From NCBI GenBank assembly GCA_015058045.1, contig SVDC01000014.1, forward strand, positions 17,132 through 81,131: 64,000 bases of DNA, in the 5' to 3' direction. Of this stretch, positions 18,624 through 27,719 are shown one piece after another. The first letter of the stretch is position 1, and every line of letters begins with the position of its first letter. The notes beneath the pieces were generated by a model, which saw nothing but the letters and a program-made list of their open reading frames with translations, was not told where the DNA came from and did no database searches. Made by a program: the position numbers and the translations under genes. This DNA comes from Cellulosilyticum sp. GTDB lineage: Bacteria; Bacillota; Clostridia; Lachnospirales; Cellulosilyticaceae.

Positions 18624-20315
18624 ATGTATAACTCATATCATATCCCTTGGGGTATCGTCTGCATTATTATTGGTATCATTCTCATTATCGCTATTATTCT
18701 TAGCATGTGGAAGAAAATACCGCAAGATAAAGCAGCAGTTATTACAGGACTCAAAAAACGTGTCATTACTGGTGGTGGTGGTATTGTGATTCCGCTTTTA
18801 GAACGTATTGATACCATTTCTCTTGAAAGTATGAAACTCGATGTACGTACTAATGGTGCCATGACTAGCCAAGGTGTTCCTATTAATACGGATGGTGTAG
18901 CTGTTATTAAAGTTCGTAATGATAAAACATCTATCCTAGCTGCGATTGAACAATTTAATGCAAGTAAGGAAGCTCAAACAGTTCAAATTATTAGTGATGT
19001 CTCTAGAGAAGTTCTAGAAGGCAAATTACGTGAAATCATTTCTAAACTTACAGTAGAAGAAATTTATAACGACCGCGAAAGTTTTGGTGCGAAAGTTCAT
19101 GAAGTAGCTGGTACAGATCTTTCTGAAATGGGACTTGAAATTAAAACTTTAACCATTAAGGATATCTCTGATAATAATGGCTACTTAAAAGCACTCGGTG
19201 AAGCACGTATTGCTGAGGTTAAGAAAAATGCCCAAATTGCTGTAGCGGAATCCAATAAAGAAACCCAAATTAAAACTTCTGAAGCACAACGCATTGGAGA
19301 AACCGCTTCTATTGAAGCCCAAACTGCTATTGCAGAAGCTCAAAAGAATAAAAACATTAAGCAACTGAATTTTGAAAAAGAACAAGCTGCTGCCAGAGCA
19401 GATACGGATGCTGCTTATAACATTCAAAAAAATATTGCTCAAAAAGCTATGACCGATACGGAAATGGATGCTGAAGTCATCAGACAACAACGTTTAAAAG
19501 ATGTTGAAACTGAAAAAATTCAAATTTCTATTGCTGCTGAGCAAAAAAATATTGAACTCGCTTTAAAGAAAGCTGAAAGAAAAGAAAAAGAACTCTTAGA
19601 AACCATGGTTAAGCCTGCTGAAGCTGAAAAAGCAACTCAACAACTTAATGCGGAAGCTGAAAAGTATAAAGAAATTGCTGAAGCTCAGGCACGAGCTGAA
19701 GCCCTTAAATTACAAGCTGCTGCTGAAGCCGAAGCACGTAAACTCCAAGCCGAAGCAGAAGCGGAAGCTATTAAATTACAAGCTAAAGCACAAGCTGAAC
19801 AGACACAACTTCAAGGGCAAGCTGAAGCCGAAAAAGCAAAAGCTAAGGGTCTTGCCGAGGCTGAAGTCATTAAGCAAAAAGGGCTTGCTGAAGCTGAAGC
19901 CATTAAAATGCAAGGGCTTGCTGAAGCCGAAGCTATGGAAAAGAAAGCTGAAGCTTACGCCAAATACAATGACGCTGGTAAAATGGAAATGTTTGTTAAC
20001 ATTCTTCCTGAAGTAGCTAAACATGTGGCAGAACCTATGTCTCGCATTGAAAAAATTGTGGTTATGGACGGTGGGTCCAATGGTGAAAGTGCTGTCTCTG
20101 TTGCCAAAACTGTTTCTAGTACTATGTCTGTAGTAATGGATTCTGTTAAAGAAATGACCGGATTTGATTTAGCTGAAACAATGAAAGCAACTACATATGA
20201 TGCAAAAGTGAATAAATCTATTGAGTTAAAAGGACTTGATGCTTCTACTCTTTCTAATTCACACACCGACTCACTTAAAGCAAGTACTGTAGAAGTGGCT
20301 TCTACGGAAATTTAA
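18624..20315 (+). CDS. Flotillin-like protein (SPFH/band 7)
   Basis: 563 residues from the ATG at 18624, which has AAAGGAGG upstream; the open frame extends 33 codons further but without an RBS. One N-terminal membrane helix (GIVCIIIGIILIIAIILSMW) is followed by the SPFH domain (IPQDKAAVITGL, RVITGGGGIVIPL, DGVAVIKV). Residues ~200-455 form a long Ala/Glu/Lys-rich coiled coil with AEAEA-type repeats. A short C-terminal region follows (GKMEMFVNILPEVAKHVAEPM). Flotillins scaffold membrane microdomains; the NfeD-like gene upstream is the usual partner. Confidence 0.93.
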   Translation: MYNSYHIPWGIVCIIIGIILIIAIILSMWKKIPQDKAAVITGLKKRVITGGGGIVIPLLERIDTISLESMKLDVRTNGAMTSQGVPINTDGVAVIKVRNDKTSILAAIEQFNASKEAQTVQIISDVSREVLEGKLREIISKLTVEEIYNDRESFGAKVHEVAGTDLSEMGLEIKTLTIKDISDNNGYLKALGEARIAEVKKNAQIAVAESNKETQIKTSEAQRIGETASIEAQTAIAEAQKNKNIKQLNFEKEQAAARADTDAAYNIQKNIAQKAMTDTEMDAEVIRQQRLKDVETEKIQISIAAEQKNIELALKKAERKEKELLETMVKPAEAEKATQQLNAEAEKYKEIAEAQARAEALKLQAAAEAEARKLQAEAEAEAIKLQAKAQAEQTQLQGQAEAEKAKAKGLAEAEVIKQKGLAEAEAIKMQGLAEAEAMEKKAEAYAKYNDAGKMEMFVNILPEVAKHVAEPMSRIEKIVVMDGGSNGESAVSVAKTVSSTMSVVMDSVKEMTGFDLAETMKATTYDAKVNKSIELKGLDASTLSNSHTDSLKASTVEVASTEI

Positions 20316-20330
20316 TCAACTTATGTATAA

Positions 20331-20374
20331 AAAAGCACTCTGAATCTATTTTTAGATTCAGAGTGCTTTTTCTT
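20331..20374. terminator. Bidirectional terminator between flotillin and prsA
   Basis: A 17-bp perfect stem (AAAAGCACTCTGAATCT / AGATTCAGAGTGCTTTT) with A and T runs on both sides. Confidence 0.92.
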
Positions 20375-20380
20375 AATTAA

Positions 20381-21529
20381 CTATTGTGCTGGCGTAGCTT
20401 CAGTTGTATTCGTTGTATCTGTTGTATTATTAGTGTTAGTTGTATTTTCAGTACTTGTAGCTGTTGATTCAGTATTCTCTGTTGTAGCAGAACCATCTGT
20501 AGCTGTTGTCGTTTCTTCTTTAGCTTCTGTTAGTTGTGTTTTGTAGTTATCCTCATAACGTGTTACTTCATATTCTTTTGTCCACTCATCTAACTTCGCT
20601 GTTAAAACTTCTTCTGCTTTAGTTTGTTCAAGCATTGTACGAATTTCTTCTTTTGCTTCATCAAATGATTTTTCTTTGATACCATCTACTTTAATAATAT
20701 GCCATCCAAACTGAGTTTTTACAGGTTTAGAAACTTCACCTTCTCCTAATGCTTTTGCACCTGCCATGAAATCTGCATCATATTGTGTTGTATCATACGG
20801 AATTTCACCTAATAAACCACCTGTAGATGCAGTACCATCTGTACCATACTCTGCAGCTAAATCTGCAAAGCTTGTCCCTGCATTGTATTTATCTAATACT
20901 TCATTAGCTTTTTCTTCTGAGTCTACTAATATGTGATAGATATTTGCACTTTTAAAGCTATCTGGATTTTCTTTATAGTAAGCTTCAACTTCTGAATCCT
21001 CAACTTTTACATCATTTTTTGCATAGTATTCAATAAGTTTTGTCACATATAGATTTTTTTCAATGTTATCTTTTAAATCCTCTAATGTCATACCACTTTG
21101 TTCTAATGCTGTATTAAATTCTTCTTCATTTGTAAATCCTGCTTTTGTTGCTTCTAATTGCTCATTAATCTCATCTTCTGTTACTGAAATTTCTTTCATC
21201 TCTTTTGCTTTAAGTACTAAAATTTCTGCTTCTACTAATGAATCTATTACATTTTCTTTAAACGCATTATATTGATCTACTACTTCTTGATTACTTGTAT
21301 AATCTTCTCCATAATAAAGACCCATATATTGCTCTGACATGCCATATCTTGCTAATTCATTTTCTAATGCAGTTTTATAAATAGGAACTTCTCCAACTCT
21401 TGCTACAATTAAGCCCTTTTCATCCTTTGATGCCATTTCAGTTGTAGCCTTAGAAGAACCACAAGCTACCATCCCTAAACTCATTGTCATGATTGCAAGA
21501 ATTGCAATTCCTTTTTTAAATAATTTCAT
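20381..21529 (-). CDS. PrsA-like peptidyl-prolyl isomerase lipoprotein
   Basis: 382 residues. The N-terminus has a lipoprotein signal ending in MVAC (Cys at about residue 23). A SurA/trigger-type helical region follows (ALENELARYGMSEQYM). The parvulin domain spans about residues 195-290 (ANIYHILVDSEEKANEV, FADLAAEYGTDGTASTGGLLG, QFGWHIIKVDGI). The tail of ~45 residues is Thr/Asn-rich. It should fold secreted proteins at the outer face of the membrane. It lies 42 bases after the histidine kinase gene, so it may share that operon. Confidence 0.9.
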   Translation of the reverse strand: MKLFKKGIAILAIMTMSLGMVACGSSKATTEMASKDEKGLIVARVGEVPIYKTALENELARYGMSEQYMGLYYGEDYTSNQEVVDQYNAFKENVIDSLVEAEILVLKAKEMKEISVTEDEINEQLEATKAGFTNEEEFNTALEQSGMTLEDLKDNIEKNLYVTKLIEYYAKNDVKVEDSEVEAYYKENPDSFKSANIYHILVDSEEKANEVLDKYNAGTSFADLAAEYGTDGTASTGGLLGEIPYDTTQYDADFMAGAKALGEGEVSKPVKTQFGWHIIKVDGIKEKSFDEAKEEIRTMLEQTKAEEVLTAKLDEWTKEYEVTRYEDNYKTQLTEAKEETTTATDGSATTENTESTATSTENTTNTNNTTDTTNTTEATPAQ

Positions 21530-21571
21530 TTTCTTCTCCTCTAATCTTTCTTTATTGAATAACTTTAGGCG

Positions 21572-23041
21572 TTATCCTATTTTTCTTGTCATTTCAAACC
21601 AAAAAGTACTACCCTCACCTAATTTGCTTTCCACTCCATAATTCGCATTATGAGCTTCTAATATATTACGTACAATAGATAACCCAAGTCCTGTGCCAAT
21701 AGCAGCTCTCTTATGAGACTTGTCTACTTTATAATATCGATCCCAAATGTAGGGCAAATTTTCTTTGGCAATTCCTTCTCCCGTATCTAACACCTCAATA
21801 CGTATTTTATTATCAACTATTTTCTGATGAACTGCAACTATTTTATCATTTCCTGTATAATTAATTGCATTATTAATAAGATTATAAACAACTTGAGACA
21901 TTTTGAGTTCATCTGCTTCAATCTCTACTTCTTCATCATACTCAAAGTTAATATGATAACCTTCTTGCTCTGTTAAAGCGGCATATCTATTCATCATTTC
22001 TTTAATACTTTGCGTAAAATTGTAAATTTTCTTATCTATTTTTTGAGTACCTGCTTGTAATTTAGATAAGTCTAACATATCGTTGACTAATGCAGCTAAA
22101 CGCTTGGCTTCATCAATAATAATCTGTGTGTTTTCTGGATTATTTTCCCCAGGTATATCCCTCATCATTTCTGCATAACCCGATATCAAAGTAAGGGGAG
22201 TACGTAAATCATGAGAAACATTAGCAATTAATTCTCTTCGAAAAGTTTCTGTTTTGGTCAATTCTTTAGATGCATAACTCAGTGTATTAGATAATTCTGC
22301 AATTTCCTTACAGCCTTCTTCTTTAAAGACAATTTCCTCTCGGCTTCCTGCTAAAGCTTTTGCTGATTCATTAATTTGAATAATCGGTCCTGTAATTTTT
22401 CTCGCAATATAAAGAGATAAACCAAAAGCTAATACGATCATAATCATCGTTACGTAAAACAGTTGTTGTCTAATGGTACTTACTGTCGCACTAACTGGAG
22501 ATATAAAGCTATTAACTAGCAAAATATATTCTGAACCTTGATAGGGAATAATCTTTGTGTAAATAACAGCTTCATCCTTAGCATTCTTAAGTTTAATAAT
22601 ATGATGTTTTGAATAATCTGTTTTTGGATCTCTAATGGTTGTATAGGTGTATTCTTTATCATCATCTTGTATAAATAACTCTCCGCCATTTTCCTTTGCT
22701 GCCATCCCAAATATCCAATAATTAGTCGCACCTAAACTTGTCATCCTTGCATCAGGCCCAATTGAATTTTTGGTATAAATCGTTTGCCCCATAGCATCCG
22801 TTAATACAATACATAAATTTCTACTATCTGCTAGATTATTCATGATGCTATACAAGTTTGAATTGCCTATATTTTTTTCGATGTTTTTTCCAACATCAAT
22901 AATTTCATTTTTCTTGATACTCTTATAAAACCTTTCCATAAATACTACTTGAAAAAGCCACAATACAATAAGTAGTACACCCAGCAACAAAGATAAATAG
23001 CCAAATAGTTGCCATCTCATACTTATTTTACTTTTCTTCAA
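21572..23041 (-). CDS. Sensor histidine kinase (HAMP, HisKA, HATPase_c)
   Basis: 489 residues. Membrane segments at about residues 12-35 and 188-210 flank an extracytoplasmic sensor of ~150 residues. A HAMP region follows (ARKITGPIIQINESAKALA). The phosphoacceptor His is in ELIANVSHDLRTPL. The ATPase domain has NLINNAINYT (N box), DTGEGIAKENLPYIWDRYY (G1/F) and GTGLGLSIV (G2). It overlaps the end of the response regulator by 14 bases, so the two form one two-component system, with a PrsA-like gene right after. Monitoring of the cell surface is a reasonable inference. Confidence 0.95.
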   Translation of the reverse strand: MKKSKISMRWQLFGYLSLLLGVLLIVLWLFQVVFMERFYKSIKKNEIIDVGKNIEKNIGNSNLYSIMNNLADSRNLCIVLTDAMGQTIYTKNSIGPDARMTSLGATNYWIFGMAAKENGGELFIQDDDKEYTYTTIRDPKTDYSKHHIIKLKNAKDEAVIYTKIIPYQGSEYILLVNSFISPVSATVSTIRQQLFYVTMIMIVLAFGLSLYIARKITGPIIQINESAKALAGSREEIVFKEEGCKEIAELSNTLSYASKELTKTETFRRELIANVSHDLRTPLTLISGYAEMMRDIPGENNPENTQIIIDEAKRLAALVNDMLDLSKLQAGTQKIDKKIYNFTQSIKEMMNRYAALTEQEGYHINFEYDEEVEIEADELKMSQVVYNLINNAINYTGNDKIVAVHQKIVDNKIRIEVLDTGEGIAKENLPYIWDRYYKVDKSHKRAAIGTGLGLSIVRNILEAHNANYGVESKLGEGSTFWFEMTRKIG

Positions 23042-23708
23042 AGCGATATCCCACTCCCCTTAAGGTCACAATACGATTTGCATATTCACCTAAACTTTTA
23101 CGCAGCATTTTAATATGTGTATCTAACGTACGATCATCACCATAGTAATCATAGCCCCATACATTACTAATCAAACTTTCTCTCGATAATGCAATGCCTC
23201 TATTCTTAACCATATAGAAAAATAGTTCATATTCTTTTGGTGTCATATCTATATTCTGACCATCTATACTTACTTGCCTAGCATCAAAATCCACAATAAG
23301 TCCCTCAAATTTCACAACATTCTTATTAGAATTTATGTCTTTCTTATTTTCATGGCGCTTCATAATGGCCTGTACACGCATCATTAATTCTTTAGGTGAA
23401 AAAGGTTTAATAACATAATCATCTACACCTATTTCAAAACCATGGATACGATCATATTCTTCTCCTCTTGCCGAAAGCATAATTACTGGTGTATCTGAAA
23501 ACTTACGTATTTCTTTGCAAGCTGAAAATCCATCTAGCTCAGGCATCATAACGTCCATAATAATTAAATCATATGTTTCTGTTCGGCATTTTTCAACTGC
23601 TTCCATCCCATTACATGCTTCTATTACCTCATGCCCTTCAAAATGGGCATAGCGTTTAATAAGTTCACGAATCATTTTTTCATCATCTACGACTAAAATA
23701 TTATACAT
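23028..23708 (-). CDS. OmpR/PhoB family response regulator
   Basis: 226 residues. The receiver domain has the acidic pair DDEK, the phosphoacceptor in DLIIMDVMMPELDG (about D52), and KPF for the conserved Lys. The C-terminal winged helix contains MTPKEYELFFYMVKN and the recognition region DDRTLDTHIKMLRKSLG. RBS AAGGAGGAAT precedes the ATG. It is translated just ahead of, and overlapping with, its kinase. Confidence 0.95.
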   Translation of the reverse strand: MYNILVVDDEKMIRELIKRYAHFEGHEVIEACNGMEAVEKCRTETYDLIIMDVMMPELDGFSACKEIRKFSDTPVIMLSARGEEYDRIHGFEIGVDDYVIKPFSPKELMMRVQAIMKRHENKKDINSNKNVVKFEGLIVDFDARQVSIDGQNIDMTPKEYELFFYMVKNRGIALSRESLISNVWGYDYYGDDRTLDTHIKMLRKSLGEYANRIVTLRGVGYRFEEK

Positions 23709-23815
23709 TTTGATTCCTCCTTTCCTAAAATTGTACCAATTTTTATCTACAACTAAAAGAGATAATTTACCACGATCTTATCAGGTTTTATTTAAATTTT
23801 CCAAAATCATCTCAT

Positions 23816-23861
23816 AAAAAAGATAGGCAATACCTCTTAGTGTCCGACGATAAAGCCTACC
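23816..23861 (-). terminator. Terminator after htrA
   Basis: GGTAGGC / GCCTATC stem with a long loop, then TTTTTT on the minus strand. Confidence 0.6.
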
Positions 23862-23884
23862 TCCTTATTTTAATCTCTTTTTAT

Positions 23885-25183
23885 TTAGTTTTCACTAGGT
23901 ACTGCTGGTGTTTCTGGAGTTGTTGAAGCAGTAGGCACGCTTTCTGCAAGTTGTACCTGAAGTGTCATGAGTTTTCCATCTCTAGATACTGTAACTTTTA
24001 CTGTATCACCTACTTGATGTTCCTGGAGTGCTTTTTTGAGTTCAGTTGATGAACTAATTTGCATATCATCTACTGCCATAATTAAATCTCCAGCTTTTAA
24101 ACCACTCTTTTCTGCTTTAGTCCCCTCTGTAAGTCCTACAATATAAACTCCCAAGTGATTCACACCATATTGATAAGCTTGTTGCGCAGAAGTCACATCT
24201 ACTATGCTTACCCCTAATACTGGTCTACCTTTTACATAACCTACATCTATAATAGAATTTACAACTTCTTTAACAACATTCACTGGAATAGCAAATCCTA
24301 ACCCTTCTACATTAGACTCTGCTGCTTTAGCAACAACAAGACCAATTAATTCCCCTTTGCTATTAAATAAACCACCACCAGAGTTTCCTGGGTTAATGGC
24401 TGCATTTGTTTGAAGAAGAGTCATCGTTTGACTATCTATAGCAATTTCTCTATCTAATGCGCTAATAATACCGTTAGTAACCGTTCCGCCTAATTGCCCT
24501 AATGGATTTCCAATCGCAATAGCTGTTTCGCCTACTACAAGACTATCTGAATTTCCATAGGTTACTGGTTTAAGATTATTTGCCTGCACTTTAATAACAG
24601 CTACATCTGTTTGTGCATCCGTTCCAATTAGTTTAGCTTCGTATTCTTCACCTGTTGTAAGTCTTACTGTAATTTTAGATGCCCCATCAATAACATGATT
24701 ATTGGTTGCAATATAGCCATCTGAACTAATAATCACACCACTACCAGCACCTTCATTCACATATTGTCGCATAAATAAGTCTGTACTTACTGTTTCAGTT
24801 GTAATCTCAACAACTGATGCTGCCGTTAAGTTAGCTACTTCTGCTACTGATAAACCATTACCATTTGTATTAACACCTGTTTGTGTAATTGCACTATTTG
24901 GTGTATTATTGGCAACATTATTGGTTGTATTTTGTGACTGACTTGCTGCCATTTGATCTTGTATCCAACTATGTGAAGTATATAAACTACCTGCTCCAAA
25001 AGAAGCTAATGCAACTGCTAAGGTAAGTGCAATGCCTTTCCCTCTACTTTTCTTTCCTCTGGTTTTTACCATAGCTGGGATACCCTCTTCTAAATTCATT
25101 TCACTTTTTACTTCTTCATGAATATCTTTATTCTCATCAAAACCTTGGTTCTCATTAAATTTATTATTAAATTGTTCATCCAT
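23885..25183 (-). CDS. HtrA/DegP-like trypsin-type serine protease with PDZ domain
   Basis: 432 residues. A cytoplasmic N-terminal stretch of ~50 residues precedes one membrane segment (GIALTLAVALASFGAGSLY). The protease domain has the triad His in ATNNHVIDG, Asp in TDVAVIKV and Ser in NPGNSGGGLF. A PDZ domain (EGTKAEKSGLKAGDLIMAVDD) ends the protein, with a Pro/Thr-rich tail. It degrades misfolded proteins at the outer face of the membrane. It lies just upstream of the two-component/PrsA block on the same strand, though a terminator intervenes. Confidence 0.96.
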   Translation of the reverse strand: MDEQFNNKFNENQGFDENKDIHEEVKSEMNLEEGIPAMVKTRGKKSRGKGIALTLAVALASFGAGSLYTSHSWIQDQMAASQSQNTTNNVANNTPNSAITQTGVNTNGNGLSVAEVANLTAASVVEITTETVSTDLFMRQYVNEGAGSGVIISSDGYIATNNHVIDGASKITVRLTTGEEYEAKLIGTDAQTDVAVIKVQANNLKPVTYGNSDSLVVGETAIAIGNPLGQLGGTVTNGIISALDREIAIDSQTMTLLQTNAAINPGNSGGGLFNSKGELIGLVVAKAAESNVEGLGFAIPVNVVKEVVNSIIDVGYVKGRPVLGVSIVDVTSAQQAYQYGVNHLGVYIVGLTEGTKAEKSGLKAGDLIMAVDDMQISSSTELKKALQEHQVGDTVKVTVSRDGKLMTLQVQLAESVPTASTTPETPAVPSEN

Positions 25184-25286
25184 CTTGTTTTCCTCCCTTA
25201 AACGTTTATGTCTCTTTTAACTATCTTTATCATATTTGACTTAAGTGATAAGTAAATGAACATTTCATGAAAAAAAACTGAAGTAA

Positions 25287-26819
25287 TTAATTTAGCTCAA
25301 TTTCTTTAATCTTAGCAAGCATCTCTTCTCTACCCTTTTGATCCCATGCACTGATCATCACAATAACTATAGTCGCAAATATAAATCCAGGAACAATTTC
25401 ATAGACCTTAAATAAATCAATATCAGGGAACATTTCAAGTAACTTTGGCCATATTATTGTGATAACACCGCCTGCAATCATCCCGCAAATTGCAGCAAGT
25501 CTTGTTGTCTTCTTATAGAAAAGTGACATAATAACTACTGGTCCAAATGTCGCCCCAAATCCAGCCCATGCATAAGCCACTAATGCAAGAACTGACTCAT
25601 TTTCAGGATTCATAGCAATATAGTAACCCATAATAGCTACTAAGATAATTGTTGCACGGCTCACCCATACAAGTTCTTTATCTGAAGCATTTTTACGAAT
25701 AAATCCTTTATAAAGATCCTCAGAAATAGCGGATGCTGTTACTAAAAGTTGTGAATCTGCTGTACTCATAACTGCTGCTAAAATAGCAGATAATAGAATA
25801 CCACATAAAAAAGTTGGTGTATAATTCATTACCATTTCTATAAATATATGCTCTGGGTCACTAATAAGCGCACCATTTGTTAAAGAACGTCCTACTAACC
25901 CAATAACAATTGCACCTATAAGAGAAATTATTACCCATCCCATAGCAATTATTCTTGAACGATTAATTTCTTCTGGCTCATGAATAGCCATAAAGCGTGT
26001 TAAAATATGCGGTTGACCAAAATACCCCATTCCCCATGCAAGTGCTGAAATAACACTAATAATTGCTGCTCCAACTGTTGCACCTGCACCTGCTAAACCT
26101 TCTATACTCCATAAGCTTGTATAGCCAGTTGTTGCGATTGTTTCTTTTGCACTATTTAAAATATCTAAATCAAAACTAATCATATCTTTATGTGTAATAA
26201 TCATAAATAATGGTAATGCTAAAATAGCTATAAACATTAAAATTCCTTGTATAAGATCCGTCCAACATACTGCTAAAAAACCACCTAAAAAAGTATAAAT
26301 GATAATAATACTTGCTCCAATAAACACAGCTTTTTCATAGTCTATATGAAAAACATTATTTAAAAGTTTTCCACTAGATACAAAGCTGGATGCTACGTAA
26401 AATATAAAGAAAACTAAGATAAATAATGCCGACGTAATACTTAAAATCTTCTTATCATCATTAAAACGTTTTTCAAAATAAGAAGATAATGTAATGGCAT
26501 TATCGCATTTCTCAGTATAAATCCTAAGCTTTTTCGCTACAATCTTCCAGTTTAAATAAGTTCCTACAGCAAGTCCAATCGCTGTCCAAGCTGCATTACT
26601 GATTCCACTTAAATAAGCAAGTCCAGGAAGTCCCATTAAAAGCCATCCACTCATATCTGAAGCCTGTGCACTTATAGATGTTACCCACTTTCCAAGATTT
26701 CTACCACCTAATAGGTAATCTTCTAGGTTTTTAGTCTTAAAATAAAAATAACCACCTATTGCTAACATTCCTAATAAATATACGCAAAAGGTTAATAATA
26801 TAACTGTACTTTTATCCAT
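25287..26819 (-). CDS. Sodium/proline-type symporter (PutP, SSS family)
   Basis: 510 residues with about 13 membrane segments. The N-terminal GGRNLGKWVTSISAQASDMSGW region, YLNWKIVAKKLR, and AILAAVMSTADSQLLVTASA (Na+-binding TM8 motif) are characteristic of PutP. It imports proline with sodium at the cytoplasmic membrane; other substrates cannot be excluded. RBS ATGAGGAG precedes the ATG. It is a single gene, and no clear terminator was seen in the 100 bases after it. Confidence 0.9.
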   Translation of the reverse strand: MDKSTVILLTFCVYLLGMLAIGGYFYFKTKNLEDYLLGGRNLGKWVTSISAQASDMSGWLLMGLPGLAYLSGISNAAWTAIGLAVGTYLNWKIVAKKLRIYTEKCDNAITLSSYFEKRFNDDKKILSITSALFILVFFIFYVASSFVSSGKLLNNVFHIDYEKAVFIGASIIIIYTFLGGFLAVCWTDLIQGILMFIAILALPLFMIITHKDMISFDLDILNSAKETIATTGYTSLWSIEGLAGAGATVGAAIISVISALAWGMGYFGQPHILTRFMAIHEPEEINRSRIIAMGWVIISLIGAIVIGLVGRSLTNGALISDPEHIFIEMVMNYTPTFLCGILLSAILAAVMSTADSQLLVTASAISEDLYKGFIRKNASDKELVWVSRATIILVAIMGYYIAMNPENESVLALVAYAWAGFGATFGPVVIMSLFYKKTTRLAAICGMIAGGVITIIWPKLLEMFPDIDLFKVYEIVPGFIFATIVIVMISAWDQKGREEMLAKIKEIELN

Positions 26820-26917
26820 ATTATTTTGCTCCTCATTCTAGTAATTTTCAGCCGCAGTCTTTTTATTATATCTATAAATACCATATTTTTCAATATTCCA
26901 ATCATCATGCTCACATA

Positions 26918-26957
26918 CAATTAAAGACTACTTTTTGCAAAAAGTAGTCTTTAATTG
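26918..26957. terminator. Strong hairpin between putP-like and MazF-like genes
   Basis: A 19-bp perfect stem, CAATTAAAGACTACTTTTT and its complement, with a two-base loop. It ends the minus-strand MazF-like transcript, upstream of the putP-like gene. Confidence 0.88.
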
Positions 26958-26990
26958 CTTATATTTACTCATTTTATTCTTACTTTTATA

Positions 26991-27512
26991 TTAGCTTTCT
27001 AGTAAGATCCTACTAACATTGTCTATAATAAGTTGTTTATCTGTCGTTACATCATAAAAACCTTTGGCAGGATAAAGTCTTTGAATATCTACGGTCCTCA
27101 TATCTCCTATTTGTAATCTTGTTATGTAATGATTTGTAAAATTTTTCACCTCAATATCCATCTGAAACTCTCTATCTGGTGGTAAAGAATCTATTTTGAC
27201 AGATGTAGTTGGTATTACAATGAATTTGGTCTTAAAGTATTTAAATACATAACACCAATGCCCCCCATACAATTCCTTTGGAAATCCTCTTGTCAAATTA
27301 AAATAGGCAATTTGATGGGTTTTTGGAAGTTGCTTTGGCCTGTAGAACGTCGTTGATGGATCTCCCGTCTGATTAGGTGTTAGCTCATCATAAAAATACT
27401 TAATTTGTCCTACATGATAATTTAAATCTTCTAAGAAACCTCGTTTTTGCTCGTAATGTTTAATACTATTAAAGTCTGCAAGTATCTTCTGCATAAACTC
27501 CTCATTAGTCAC
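26991..27512 (-). CDS. MazF/PemK-like toxin-fold protein without an adjacent antitoxin
   Basis: About 173 residues from a GTG at 27512 with AGGGGG six to seven bases upstream; an ATG two codons earlier sits too close to the RBS. The first ~65 residues are helical. The rest (HQIAYFNLTRGFPKELYGGHW, FIVIPTTSVKI, LQIGDMRTVDIQRL) follows the beta-barrel pattern of PemK/MazF endoribonucleases, with GHWCYV standing where MazF has the GHE-RP segment and MRTVDIQR where it has the RTIDKSRL-type helix. No antitoxin-sized frame abuts it. It may be a diverged, non-toxic or self-contained relative; RNA cleavage is not proven. Confidence 0.65.
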   Translation of the reverse strand: MTNEEFMQKILADFNSIKHYEQKRGFLEDLNYHVGQIKYFYDELTPNQTGDPSTTFYRPKQLPKTHQIAYFNLTRGFPKELYGGHWCYVFKYFKTKFIVIPTTSVKIDSLPPDREFQMDIEVKNFTNHYITRLQIGDMRTVDIQRLYPAKGFYDVTTDKQLIIDNVSRILLES

Positions 27513-27563
27513 GAACATCCCCCTTCTTCCAATGTTAATTTCTTCTAATCCTTTATGTGCTTT

Positions 27564-27604
27564 TTGTTTTAGTTCATTTAACGAAATTAAATGAACTAAA
27601 ACAA
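27564..27604. terminator. First of two adjacent hairpins downstream of an NCS2 permease gene
   Basis: A 17-bp stem TTGTTTTAGTTCATTTA and its complement around ACGAAAT. Together with the next hairpin it occupies most of the 200-base gap before the MazF-like gene. Confidence 0.7.
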
Positions 27605-27639
27605 GGATAAGTTCATATTATTTATCGGAACTTACCCTT
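27603..27639 (-). terminator. Second of two adjacent hairpins downstream of an NCS2 permease gene
   Basis: AAGGATAAGTTC / GAACTTACCCTT stem with one wobble pair. It is met first by transcripts coming from the permease gene. Confidence 0.65.
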
Positions 27640-27719
27640 ATTCTATTTAGTCTTTTTAAGGACAAAATCTATCTTTTTTAAATATTTTTTTCTTTTATAC
27701 CATTTTCTCCCACAACCAT

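Noticed and set aside
19620..19950. Apparent DNA tandem repeat
   Set aside because: Codon-level repetition of the flotillin coiled coil; not a separate repeat element or CRISPR.
19648..20016. Lys-rich and Phe-rich open frames on both strands inside the flotillin gene
   Set aside because: Shadows produced by the repetitive AEAEA/KLQA coiled-coil codons.
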